Assembly (NCBI RefSeq): GCF_017876535.1
Contig: NZ_JAGIOF010000001.1
Coordinates: 3,472,001-3,536,000 of the forward strand
Source of the DNA: Paeniglutamicibacter kerguelensis
GTDB lineage: Bacteria; Actinomycetota; Actinomycetes; Actinomycetales; Micrococcaceae
DNA length: 64,000 bases
Direction of reading: 5' to 3'
Part shown: piece by piece, positions 15,849 through 23,834 of the stretch
Numbering within the stretch: position 1 is the stretch's first letter
Layout of the letters: each line of letters starts with the position of its first letter
Notes under the pieces: model-generated
The model's database searches: none
What the model was told of the DNA's origin: nothing
Seen by the model: the letters and a program-made list of their open reading frames with translations, nothing else
Program-made: the position numbers and the translations under genes

Positions 15849-16870
15849 TGTTCGCCGGCAACCTTCAACTCAACGGCCACCACGTGCTCATTGCGGGAGA
15901 ACCCCGGGCCGCGCGGCGCGCAGTGGCGCGTTACAGGGCCGCCGGCGCCCACGTCAGCGAGGCACATGATCCAGGCACGGCGGAAAGGCAATTGAACGCG
16001 GCACACCTGATTCGCCTGGTTGTCGCGGTCGACGACGGCAACGCTGGGTGGGCGGTCCTCGAAAAGCTTGCCGCAAGTCAAGCGATCCTGATTTCGCATG
16101 AGCCCGCGGCCCCGGGCGAGGGGTCCGTGACTTTGCTCGGCGGCGGCCCCGGCAGCAGCGACCTGCTCACGGAGCGCGGAGTCGCCGCGCTGACGGCGGC
16201 CGACGTGGTGTTCTACGACCGGCTGGGGCCCAGCCACGATCTGGCCCGGTTGGCACCGGGCGCCGCTCTGGTTGATGTGGGCAAGGCACCGGGCCACCAC
16301 AAGGTGCCCCAGGCGCGCATCACCGAATTGATGATCGAATCGGCCCGGGCAGGGAACAACGTGGTGCGCCTCAAGGGCGGGGACCCGTACGTCTTCGGGC
16401 GCGGCTCCGAGGAACTTGCGGACTGCCGGGCCGCGGGAATCCAGGCAACGGTGATCCCCGGAATCAGCAGCGCGATCTCGGTTCCGGGCGCTGTGGGCAT
16501 TCCGGTGACGGCACGCGGAATCAGCAAGGGCTTCACGGTGCTCTCGGGGCACGACCCGTTCACCGAACAGGAGCTGGGGCACATGGCCGGCTTCGGCGGC
16601 ACGTTGGTGGTGCTCATGGGCGTCGCCACGCTGGAGCAGACCACCGCAGGGCTGTTGCGCCACGGGCTTGATGCCGGCACGCCGGCCGCCATCATCGAGC
16701 GCGGCTGCACCGACACCCAACGAAGCACCCGGGCAACCCTGGGGACGCTGGCCGAGGCGGCGCGCAGCGCGCGTTGCAGCAACCCCGCGGTCATCGTGAT
16801 CGGCGGGGTCGCGGCCCTGGGCGACCGGGACCTTGAACTGCAGTCGCTGATCCCGGCGGTTGCACGATGA
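15848..16870 (+). CDS. cobA: Uroporphyrinogen-III C-methyltransferase with vestigial CysG N-domain
   Basis: A 340-residue protein whose residues 95-335 form an S-adenosylmethionine uroporphyrinogen-III methyltransferase (LLGGGPGSSDLLTERG, VVRLKGGDPYVFGRGSEE, IPGISSAISVPG). It makes precorrin-2, the siroheme precursor. Residues 1-90 resemble the NAD-binding domain of CysG (NGHHVLIAGEPRAARRAVARYRAAGA), but the usual GGG dinucleotide loop is replaced, so dehydrogenase activity is doubtful. ATG 15848 is preferred to 15845 because GGGAGG is better spaced. The frame is open far upstream opposite nirB's own frame, which is an artefact of GC bias. It overlaps nirB and the next gene, and acts for NirB. 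Confidence 0.9.
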   Translation: MFAGNLQLNGHHVLIAGEPRAARRAVARYRAAGAHVSEAHDPGTAERQLNAAHLIRLVVAVDDGNAGWAVLEKLAASQAILISHEPAAPGEGSVTLLGGGPGSSDLLTERGVAALTAADVVFYDRLGPSHDLARLAPGAALVDVGKAPGHHKVPQARITELMIESARAGNNVVRLKGGDPYVFGRGSEELADCRAAGIQATVIPGISSAISVPGAVGIPVTARGISKGFTVLSGHDPFTEQELGHMAGFGGTLVVLMGVATLEQTTAGLLRHGLDAGTPAAIIERGCTDTQRSTRATLGTLAEAARSARCSNPAVIVIGGVAALGDRDLELQSLIPAVAR

Positions 16871-17994
16871 GCGTGGCCGAGCTGGAAACACCTGGCCGGG
16901 TGGCCTCGCCCCTGTCCGGATTCCGGATCGCCGTCACCTCTGAACGGCGTTCGGCCGAACTCATCGAGGCGTTGCAACGCCGCGGCGCGCAAGTGCAGCA
17001 CGCACCGACGTTGCGCATGGCGCCGCTGGTCGAAGATGCGGAATTGCTGGAACACACGCGGCTGGTTCTGGACCTGCGGCCAGAATTCGTGTTGGTCAGC
17101 ACGGCCTACGGATTCCGCCGGTGGTTCGAGACGGCCGATGCCGCAGGCCTGGGCGACGAGCTGACACAGGTCCTGCACGACGCGTCGATCCACGTGCGCG
17201 GCCCCAAGGCCCTGGGCGCCGTGCGCGCGCTGGGTTTCGAGGCCGACGGCATGAGCAGCGACGAACTGACCTCCACGCTGGTTTCCGAGGTGTCCCCGAA
17301 GGTTGCCGGCAAGAGGGTGGTGCTGCAACAGCACGGGATCGGTGACGACCCCGCGGCACAGGCCCTCACGGACGCCGGAGCCAGCGAGGTCATCCGGATC
17401 AGCCCGTATCGCTGGGGACCCCCGGAGGACGCGGACCGGATGACCCAATTGCTGCGGGCCCTGTGTTCCGGGGCCATCGATGCCGTCACCTTCACCAGTG
17501 CGCCGGCGGTCCGCGCGATGCTCGCCGCCGCGGAGGAACAGGGTTGCTACACGGAGCTGTTGGAGGCGCTCCAGTTCAGCGTGTGCTGCGTGACCGTGGG
17601 ACCGGTGACTGCCGCCCCGCTGCGGGAAGTCGGGATCGAACCACTGGTTCCCGAACGGCACCGGATGGGTGCCATGATCCGCATCCTGGTGGAACACCTC
17701 TCCGACAGCGGATCGATCAGTTGCCAATCTGTTCTGGGTTCCTGCGAGCTGCGCGGGGACACCGTTCTTTTGGGCGGGAACGACCGCGAACTCAGCGCCA
17801 TCCAGCTGAAACTCTTCAAGGCGATACTGAGCGCTCGCGGACGGGTGGTTCCCCGTGCCCGGTTGGTCTCGCTTTTGCCCGACGGTTCCTCGGACCACGC
17901 CCTTGACATGGCTCTCAGCAGGCTTCGGCGGGCCTTGCCGGACCCGCGGCTGATCTCCACGGTCGTCAAGCGCGGCTACCGGATCAACGTCTAG
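16867..17994 (+). CDS. nnaR: HemD-like/winged-helix fusion regulator, NnaR type
   Basis: A 375-residue fusion. Residues about 12-265 are uroporphyrinogen-III synthase-like (GFRIAVTSERRSAELIEALQRRGA, and VTFTSAPAVRAML). Residues about 285-375 form an OmpR/PhoB winged helix (LSAIQLKLFKAILSARGRVV, ALDMALSRLRRALPDP, VVKRGYRINV). The architecture matches NnaR of Streptomyces and Mycobacterium, which activates nitrate/nitrite assimilation together with GlnR. ATGA overlap with cobA places it in the nirB operon. The alternative, a bifunctional HemD enzyme, cannot be excluded from sequence. A terminator follows at 18079. Confidence 0.85.
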   Translation: MSVAELETPGRVASPLSGFRIAVTSERRSAELIEALQRRGAQVQHAPTLRMAPLVEDAELLEHTRLVLDLRPEFVLVSTAYGFRRWFETADAAGLGDELTQVLHDASIHVRGPKALGAVRALGFEADGMSSDELTSTLVSEVSPKVAGKRVVLQQHGIGDDPAAQALTDAGASEVIRISPYRWGPPEDADRMTQLLRALCSGAIDAVTFTSAPAVRAMLAAAEEQGCYTELLEALQFSVCCVTVGPVTAAPLREVGIEPLVPERHRMGAMIRILVEHLSDSGSISCQSVLGSCELRGDTVLLGGNDRELSAIQLKLFKAILSARGRVVPRARLVSLLPDGSSDHALDMALSRLRRALPDPRLISTVVKRGYRINV

Positions 17995-18078
17995 ATCCGC
18001 CCGGCCCCTGTCACGCCGCCCCTGGCATCCACCGGATGGCAGCGGGGTCGTCATCAACCACCGTAAATTTTTCACGCC

Positions 18079-18130
18079 GGAGCGTTCCCGCGTCGCTTGC
18101 AGGCGACGACGCGTGGACGCTCCAGTTTTT
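18079..18130 (+). terminator. Intrinsic terminator after nirB-cobA-nnaR
   Basis: Two nested stems, GGAGCGT/ACGCTCC and CGCGTCG/CGACGCG, span 18079-18123 and are followed two bases later by TTTTT. The rest of 17995-18333 (339 bases) holds no gene, only this element and the mnt promoter region. Confidence 0.85.
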
Positions 18131-18236
18131 CGCCTTGCCTAGTCACCAAGGATTCCCGAACACACCTCCGGATCGGTCCGCATCCGTCCCGCCCGGAGGC
18201 CCGTTTGCCGGCCGTTTCTTCACGCTACGCAATAGT

Positions 18237-18250
18237 TACGTCTAGACGTA
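18237..18250. promoter_or_regulatory. Candidate MntR operator
   Basis: Perfect 14-base palindrome TACGTCTAGACGTA, 84 bases before the first gene of the Mn importer. A wider repeat GTTACGTC (18235-18242) with GACGTAAC (18267-18274) overlaps it. Placement fits repression by the DtxR-family protein encoded after the operon; the sequence is not a known DtxR or IdeR box. Confidence 0.5.
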
Positions 18251-18333
18251 CATTCTTCTACGGCATGACGTAACATTGCTTTTACGCCGCGTTCCCCCGG
18301 CCCAACGACTACACCACGCCGCATAGGACATCA

Positions 18334-19296
18334 ATGACGAATCCTCGCCGACACAAGACAGCCGCACCCTCGTTGCTGCGCCGACTACTGGCCGGTGCGG
18401 CAAGTGTCGCGCTCATCGCCTCGCTCAGCGCCTGCTCCGACTCAAACCCCGGGGCCGGAGGCGGTCAGTCCGATCGCCCCGTCGTGCTCACCACGTTTAC
18501 GGTGCTGGCCGACATCGCCCAGAACGTTGCCGGCGACAAGCTCCAGGTGGAGTCGATCACCAAGGTCGGGGCCGAGATCCACGGCTATGAACCAACCCCG
18601 CAGGACATTGCCAAGGCTTCCCGCGCGCAGCTGATCCTGGACCACGGGATGAACCTCGAGGGTTGGTTCACGCAGTTCGTCGAGGAAATCGACGTGCCGC
18701 ATGCGGTGGTCAGCGAGGGCGTCGAACCCATCGACATCACCGAGGATTCCTACGCCGGCAAGCCCAACCCGCACGCCTGGATGAGCCCGCTCAATGTGCA
18801 GATCTACGTCGACAACATCCGAGATGCCTTCATCGAGCTCGACCCCGCGAACAGCACCGTCTACACGGATAACGCACGCGCCTACAACCAGGAACTGAAG
18901 CAGCTTCAGGACAACCTCGTCGCAGGGCTTTCCGGACTGGAACCAAACCACCGGGCGATCGTGTCCTGCGAAGGTGCGTTCTCCTACCTGGCCCGCGACG
19001 CCGACCTGACCGAGAAGTACATCTGGGCGGTCAACGCCGAGCAGCAGGCCACCCCGCGGCAAATCGCGTCCGCCATCGAGTTCGTGAAGGAAAACCAGGT
19101 GCCGGCGGTGTTCTGCGAGTCGACGGTGTCCGATGCCCCGATGCAGCAGGTGGTCCAGGCCAGCGGCAGCAAGTTCGGCGGAACCCTGTACGTCGATTCG
19201 CTCTCCGAGGCCGACGGCCCCGTCCCCACCTACCTCGACCTCATCCGGCACGATTCCAAGGTGATCCTCGAGGCACTCACCGGGAAGACGTCATGA
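18334..19296 (+). CDS. mntA: Manganese ABC transporter substrate-binding lipoprotein
   Basis: A 320-residue cluster A-I metal-binding protein. The N-terminus is a lipoprotein signal with lipobox LSAC, modified Cys34. Metal ligands can be placed at His83 (EIHGYEPTP), His147 (NPHAWMSP), Glu213 (SCEGAFSYLA) and Asp288 (LYVDSLSEADG). The His-His-Glu-Asp set is that of Mn(II)-type proteins such as PsaA; zinc-type proteins have a third His in place of Glu and often a His-rich loop, which is absent. ATG 18334 follows AGGA. First gene of a three-gene operon joined by ATGA overlaps. Confidence 0.92.
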   Translation: MTNPRRHKTAAPSLLRRLLAGAASVALIASLSACSDSNPGAGGGQSDRPVVLTTFTVLADIAQNVAGDKLQVESITKVGAEIHGYEPTPQDIAKASRAQLILDHGMNLEGWFTQFVEEIDVPHAVVSEGVEPIDITEDSYAGKPNPHAWMSPLNVQIYVDNIRDAFIELDPANSTVYTDNARAYNQELKQLQDNLVAGLSGLEPNHRAIVSCEGAFSYLARDADLTEKYIWAVNAEQQATPRQIASAIEFVKENQVPAVFCESTVSDAPMQQVVQASGSKFGGTLYVDSLSEADGPVPTYLDLIRHDSKVILEALTGKTS

Positions 19297-20036
19297 GCAC
19301 CCAGGCGATCACGGTCAGGGACGTCACGGTGCGCTACGGCGACGTGCTGGCCCTGGACCGGGCCGAACTCACCCTGAACCACGGACGGATCTGCGGCCTG
19401 ATCGGCATGAACGGCTCGGGGAAGTCGACGCTGTTCAAGGCGATCATGGGACTGGTCAAGCCCGACGGCGGCACCGTCACCATCAACGGAGGAACCCCGG
19501 CGCAGGCCCGCAAGTCCGCGGCCATCGGCTACGTCCCGCAAAGCGAGGACGTCGACTGGGCCTTCCCGGTCTCGGTGCACGACGTTGTCATGATGGGCCG
19601 CTACGGGGGCATGGGCTGGACCCGCCGCCCCAAGCGCTCCGACCACGTGGCGGTGAACGAGGCCCTGGAACGCGTCGAACTCACCGAGTACGCGCACCGT
19701 CAGATCGGCCAGCTCTCCGGCGGCCAGAAGAAGCGCGCCTTCGTGGCCCGCGGCATCGCCCAGAACGCCAACATCCTGTTGCTGGACGAGCCGTTCGCGG
19801 GCGTCGACAAGCGTTCCGAGGCCACCATCACGCGCCTGCTGCGCGAGCAGGCCCAGGAAGGCGCCGCCATCCTGGTCTCGACCCACGACCTGCACGCCCT
19901 GCCGGCGCTGGCCGACGAGGCCGTCCTGCTCATGCAGCGGGTGCTCATGCACGGGGACCCTAAGACCGTGCTGCGGCCGGAAAACCTTGCCCTGGCCTTC
20001 GGCCTGGACGTCCTGGGAAGCGGAAACGACTCATGA
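19293..20036 (+). CDS. mntB: Manganese ABC transporter ATP-binding protein
   Basis: A 247-residue ABC ATPase that powers Mn(II) import at the inner face of the membrane. Walker A is GMNGSGKST near residue 38, the signature LSGGQKKR near 140, and Walker B ILLLDEPFAGVD, followed by the switch His in STHDLHAL. The ATGA overlap with mntA (19293-19296) and again with the permease (20033-20036) shows tight translational coupling. The symbol follows mnt usage and assumes Mn specificity from the binding protein. Confidence 0.92.
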   Translation: MSTQAITVRDVTVRYGDVLALDRAELTLNHGRICGLIGMNGSGKSTLFKAIMGLVKPDGGTVTINGGTPAQARKSAAIGYVPQSEDVDWAFPVSVHDVVMMGRYGGMGWTRRPKRSDHVAVNEALERVELTEYAHRQIGQLSGGQKKRAFVARGIAQNANILLLDEPFAGVDKRSEATITRLLREQAQEGAAILVSTHDLHALPALADEAVLLMQRVLMHGDPKTVLRPENLALAFGLDVLGSGNDS

Positions 20037-20923
20037 ACCTCATAGACCTCATCGTCGAGCCGCTGGGCTACGACTTCATGGTGAACGCGCTGGCCACGGC
20101 CGTGACGGCGGCGGCGGTCTGCGCCGTGCTTTCCTGCTGGCTGGTGCTGATCGGCTGGTCGCTAATGGGAGACGCCGTGTCCCACGCGGTGCTTCCGGGC
20201 GTCGTGCTGGCCTACGTGCTCGGCGTGCCGTTCGCGATCGGCGCGCTGCTCTTCGGGTTCCTGGCCGTGGCGTTGATCGGCGCCGTCCGCGACACCAGTC
20301 GCATCAAGGAGGACGCGGCCATCGGCATCGTGTTCTCCACGCTTTTCGCCCTGGGCCTGGTACTGATCTCCGTCACGCCCTCGAACACCGACCTGAGCCA
20401 CATCATCTTCGGCAACCTCCTGGGCGTCTCGAAGGCCGAGCTGACGCAGATCGTCATCCTCGGTGCGATCGCGCTGGGCATCCTGCTGTTCAAGCGGAAG
20501 GACTTCACGCTCTTCGCGTTCGACCCGACCCATGCCCACGCCATCGGGCTGAACCCGAAGATCATCGGCGCAGCGCTGCTGGGCCTGCTGGCCCTCACCT
20601 CCGTGGTGGCCCTGCAGGCCGTGGGCGTCATCCTGGTGGTGGCCATGCTGATCATCCCGGGGGCCACGGCCCACCTGCTCACCGACCGGTTCGGCCGGAT
20701 GCTGGTGATCGCGCCCGCGATTTCCGTCGTCTGCTCCGTGGTCGGCCTGTACGTGAGCTACTACCTGGACACGGCCTCCGGCGGCATGATCGTGCTGACC
20801 CAGGGCGCGGTGTTCGCCCTGGTGTACCTCTTCAGCCCCACCCAGGGGTTGCTGGGCAAGAGGTACGCGGCCTCGAAGCGCCGCCGCGCCGCGGCGTCAC
20901 CCGAACCGTCGCAGGTCGCCTAG
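20033..20923 (+). CDS. mntC: Manganese ABC transporter permease
   Basis: A 296-residue ABC-3 family permease with about eight hydrophobic segments. It begins MNLIDLIVEPLGYDFMVNAL and carries the family's SWLLIGWSLMGDAVSHAVLPGV-like segment and, later, AVGVILVVAMLIIPGATAHLL. It forms the membrane channel for the importer with two copies presumed per ATPase dimer. The C-terminal tail after YLFSPTQGLLGKRYA is basic and Ala/Pro-rich. A hairpin separates it from the convergent MntR gene. Confidence 0.92.
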   Translation: MNLIDLIVEPLGYDFMVNALATAVTAAAVCAVLSCWLVLIGWSLMGDAVSHAVLPGVVLAYVLGVPFAIGALLFGFLAVALIGAVRDTSRIKEDAAIGIVFSTLFALGLVLISVTPSNTDLSHIIFGNLLGVSKAELTQIVILGAIALGILLFKRKDFTLFAFDPTHAHAIGLNPKIIGAALLGLLALTSVVALQAVGVILVVAMLIIPGATAHLLTDRFGRMLVIAPAISVVCSVVGLYVSYYLDTASGGMIVLTQGAVFALVYLFSPTQGLLGKRYAASKRRRAAASPEPSQVA

Positions 20924-20939
20924 GACCGCCGACGACACC

Positions 20940-20996
20940 GCACCGGGGAGGCCGGGGGAAGCAGCGCACCGCGCCGGCGCCCCTGGCCTCCGGTGC
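20940..20996. terminator. Terminator between mntC and mntR
   Basis: Inverted repeat GCACCGGGGAGGCC...GGCCTCCGGTGC with a two-base bulge and an inner GGGG/CCCC pair, between convergent gene ends and ending in GTTTG. Confidence 0.65.
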
Positions 20997-21026
20997 GTTT
21001 GGGCGTGTTTCGGTGCGTTGCGTGAC

Positions 21027-21701
21027 TTAGGCGTGGGACACGTAAAGCGCGTCCGTCGCCTGGCGGCCCAGACTGACAGGGATTTCGCCGTCGCCGACGT
21101 TCAGGCTCAGGGCATCCGAGAACGGCGTTGCCCCCACGATCGTCAAGACGACTCCCGGCACGACGCCTTGGGCGTGGAGGAACTTCAAGAGCACCGGGTC
21201 GTCATCCGAGATCCGCTCCACGACGACCCGCTGGCCCGGTCCCACCTCGCTGAGCAGGACCGCGTCGGGCAGCACCACCACGCCGTCCGCGGACGGGATC
21301 GGGTCTCCGTGCGGGTCGCGGGTGGGGTGCTGCAGGAACGCGTCGAGGCGTTCCACCATGAAATCCGAGATGGCGTGTTCCAGGTTCTCGGCCTCGTCGT
21401 GGACCTGGTCCCAGTCGTATCCGAGGACCTGGACCAGGAACGTTTCCAGGAGCCGGTGCCTGCGCACCATGTCCAGGGCGTGCTTGCGGCCGAGGTCGGT
21501 CAGTTCGACGGCGCCGTAGCGCGCGTGGCTCACCAGGCCCTGGGTGGTCATCTTCCGCACGGCGTCGGAAACAGAGGAGACCTTGAGCCCCGTCTTCTGC
21601 GCAATGACGGTCGCCGTCACGGGAACGTCCGACCATTCGGAGATACCCCAGATGACCTTCAGGTAGTTCTGCGTACTGACCGAAAGCTCCGAAACCGACA
21701 T
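21027..21701 (-). CDS. mntR: DtxR/MntR-family metalloregulator
   Basis: A 224-residue iron-dependent-repressor-family protein. The winged helix is at residues 8-70 (VIAQKTGLKVSSVSDAVRKM), the metal-binding dimerisation domain at 75-145 with RHRLLETFLV and HDEAENLEHAISD, and a C-terminal SH3/FeoA-like domain from about 150. At the position of the DtxR iron ligand Cys102 it has Glu105, as in Mn-responsive MntR proteins, supporting Mn over Fe sensing. It faces the mnt operon and is separated by a terminator. It most likely represses mntABC when Mn is plentiful. A long three-domain form distinguishes it from the short Bacillus MntR. Confidence 0.88.
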   Translation of the reverse strand: MSVSELSVSTQNYLKVIWGISEWSDVPVTATVIAQKTGLKVSSVSDAVRKMTTQGLVSHARYGAVELTDLGRKHALDMVRRHRLLETFLVQVLGYDWDQVHDEAENLEHAISDFMVERLDAFLQHPTRDPHGDPIPSADGVVVLPDAVLLSEVGPGQRVVVERISDDDPVLLKFLHAQGVVPGVVLTIVGATPFSDALSLNVGDGEIPVSLGRQATDALYVSHA

Positions 21702-21848
21702 GCATACGAGTCTACAGATCGGACGAGCGGCGTGCGGGCGCTCCCTGGGTGCGCAGCCCGGATCCGGCCCCGGAGATTGCGGGCGCGTTGATCGTGTGGA
21801 TCAAGAAGTTGGATCACCCGGAAGGAAACGGGACCGGCGGGGCTAGTT

Positions 21849-22601
21849 TCACCGCCGCGCCCTCGAGCGGCGGACCGCCCACAGCGCAAGCCCGGCGAAG
21901 ACCAGTGCCCAACCCACTATGTTGGCTAGGAGCATGCCAATCGAATCCACGGTATCGGTCCCGGCCCCGTAGCCCTCGGTCAGCGGGTAGCGGGCCAATC
22001 CCACGAACCCGTACATCGGGGTGAATCGTGCGATGTCCAGCAGCACCCCGCTCAGCGGCATGAACACGTTACCGAAGAAGGCGAAGAACACCAGGCCGCT
22101 GCTGGCAATGCCGATTGCAGTCTCCGACTTGAAGGCCAGCCCGACGGCCATGCCATAGAGGCCGAAGACCCCCGAGCCCAGCACGACGGTCCCGTAGCTG
22201 AGCGCCCAGATCCAGGCCGCGTCTGCCTGCGCCCCGGTGAGCATGCCGGTCAGGTACACGGCGGCGGCGCTAGCGGCGGAGATGACCAGGGCGACGGTGA
22301 TCTTGGCGGCCACGAATCCCGAGGCTTTCATCGGGGTCAGCGCGATTTGCCGTCCCCACCCCAGCATGGACTCGGTGGCGGCGGTCCCGGCGATGGCCGT
22401 GGTGGCGACGGCAGAACCGTAGGCGGCCATGGAGACCATGACGTAGAACTTCACGTTGCCGTTGCCTGCGCTCGTGTCCCCGGAGCCGAACATGTTCCCG
22501 AAGAGCACGTACATGGCCACGGGCATGAACACCGCGAACATGACGTTCATGATGTCCCGGGATTGGCGGAAGAGTTCGATGCGTACATAGGTGGGGTTCA
22601 T
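21849..22601 (-). CDS. ABC-2 type exporter permease
   Basis: A 250-residue integral membrane protein with about six hydrophobic segments, of the ABC-2 drug or lipid export type. It begins with YVRIELFRQSRDIMNVMFAVFMPVAMYVLF and ends with a short basic tail. Its start codon overlaps the stop of the preceding ATPase gene (TGATG), so the two are one transporter. The substrate is unknown; homologous pairs include daunorubicin-like resistance exporters and bacitracin-type systems. No regulator lies directly beside it. Confidence 0.88.
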   Translation of the reverse strand: MNPTYVRIELFRQSRDIMNVMFAVFMPVAMYVLFGNMFGSGDTSAGNGNVKFYVMVSMAAYGSAVATTAIAGTAATESMLGWGRQIALTPMKASGFVAAKITVALVISAASAAAVYLTGMLTGAQADAAWIWALSYGTVVLGSGVFGLYGMAVGLAFKSETAIGIASSGLVFFAFFGNVFMPLSGVLLDIARFTPMYGFVGLARYPLTEGYGAGTDTVDSIGMLLANIVGWALVFAGLALWAVRRSRARR

Positions 22602-23560
22602 CAGCGTGCTTCCGTCAACGCCATGAAGGCGGATTCCAGGGTGGGTGCGGTGATCTCCAGCTCGCGGGCCCCGAGTCCTGTCAGCAGCATCAGCGCCGCG
22701 GCGTCGGATTCCGGGCCCGTGATGCTGACCCGGCGGCCCTCTAAGCGCACGGAGACGACCCGCGGCAGGGTGCGCAGCGCCGCAAGTGCCGGCTCGGCGG
22801 GGCGGTCATCGGGCAGTGTGGCGGAGACGACGTGTCCGCCTGTCATGGTGCGCAGCTGGTTGGTGGGGCCGTCCGCCAGCACGCGTCCTGCCCCGATGAG
22901 GATGGTGCGTTCGGCGAAGTCCTGTGCCTCTTCCAGGTAGTGGGTGGCGAACAGGACGGTGCGACCCTCCAAGGCGTCCTGCCGCATGGTGCCCCAAAAC
23001 GCGTGGCGCGCAGCGACGTCCATCCCGGCTGTGGGTTCGTCGAGGATCAGCAACCTCGGATCGGGCAGCAGTGCGAGCGCGAATTTCAGCCGCTGCTGTT
23101 CGCCTCCCGAGCACTTGGAGACCTTGCGGCGGGACAGGGAGAGGATGTTGGTGCGTTCCATGACCTCTTCGATGCGGTCCTTGGCACCGTGCAGCGCGGC
23201 GATCGCGGTGACGGTTTCGCGCACTGTGAGGTCCCGCAGCAACCCGCCGGTCTGCAGCACCGCGGAGATTTCCCCGGCCTCCACGGCCGCGCGCGGGCTC
23301 TTGCCGAACACCGAGATGGTGCCGGATGTCGGTGCGGTGAGCCCAAGCATCATGTCGATGCTGGTGGTTTTTCCCGCGCCGTTGGGCCCCAGGAAGGCAA
23401 CGATCTCTCCGGTCCCGACGCTCATGTCGATTCCCGCCACGGCTTCCAGCGGGCCTAGGGCGGTGTGGAAGGTCTTGCGGACCCCGTCGAGCCTTAGCGC
23501 GATCCCCGGATCCGGATTGGCTTCCAACCGTGCGGCCAATTGTTCGGTCGTTTCATTCAT
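22601..23560 (-). CDS. ABC exporter ATP-binding protein
   Basis: A 319-residue ABC ATPase of the DrrA/CcmA type. Walker A is FLGPNGAGKTTSIDMMLGL, the signature is KCSGGEQQRLKFALAL, and Walker B is LLILDEPTAGMDVAARHAF; the switch region is ATHYLEEAQ. Note Cys-Ser-Gly-Gly-Glu in place of Leu-Ser-Gly-Gly-Gln in the signature. About 85 C-terminal residues form an accessory domain seen in DrrA-like proteins. ATG 23560 is chosen because the conserved region begins about 25 residues later; the ribosome site is poor and an upstream in-frame start at 23608 is possible. Confidence 0.9.
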   Translation of the reverse strand: MNETTEQLAARLEANPDPGIALRLDGVRKTFHTALGPLEAVAGIDMSVGTGEIVAFLGPNGAGKTTSIDMMLGLTAPTSGTISVFGKSPRAAVEAGEISAVLQTGGLLRDLTVRETVTAIAALHGAKDRIEEVMERTNILSLSRRKVSKCSGGEQQRLKFALALLPDPRLLILDEPTAGMDVAARHAFWGTMRQDALEGRTVLFATHYLEEAQDFAERTILIGAGRVLADGPTNQLRTMTGGHVVSATLPDDRPAEPALAALRTLPRVVSVRLEGRRVSITGPESDAAALMLLTGLGARELEITAPTLESAFMALTEAR

Positions 23561-23834
23561 ACGGCCCAGTCTTCTGTGTTTGGCGGCCCAACAAAAGAGA
23601 AAGAACACATTGGTTGACTGAAGTGAATCCGGTGGGCTTTGGCAGATTCATCGGATGGAGCGGGAGCTGCGGGCGAATTCCGGGTACGAAAATGTAGGGC
23701 CGGTTCGGGCGCCAATTAGGAGTTTTGGCCGTTCCGGGCGTTTTGAATGTTCCACGAGTTCCAGCGCGCGCAGCTGCCACGGAATTGCGCACTTCCAGCT
23801 GGCAGTGGCTGACGAGCACGCCATTGGCTGGACG

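Noticed and set aside
16213..18075. Minus-strand open frame opposite cobA and nnaR
   Set aside because: Antisense to two well-supported genes; no ribosome site; no motif.
21690..21720. Second MntR site upstream of mntR
   Set aside because: TACGAGTCTAC near the mntR start shares only a few bases with the palindrome at 18237 and is not itself palindromic.
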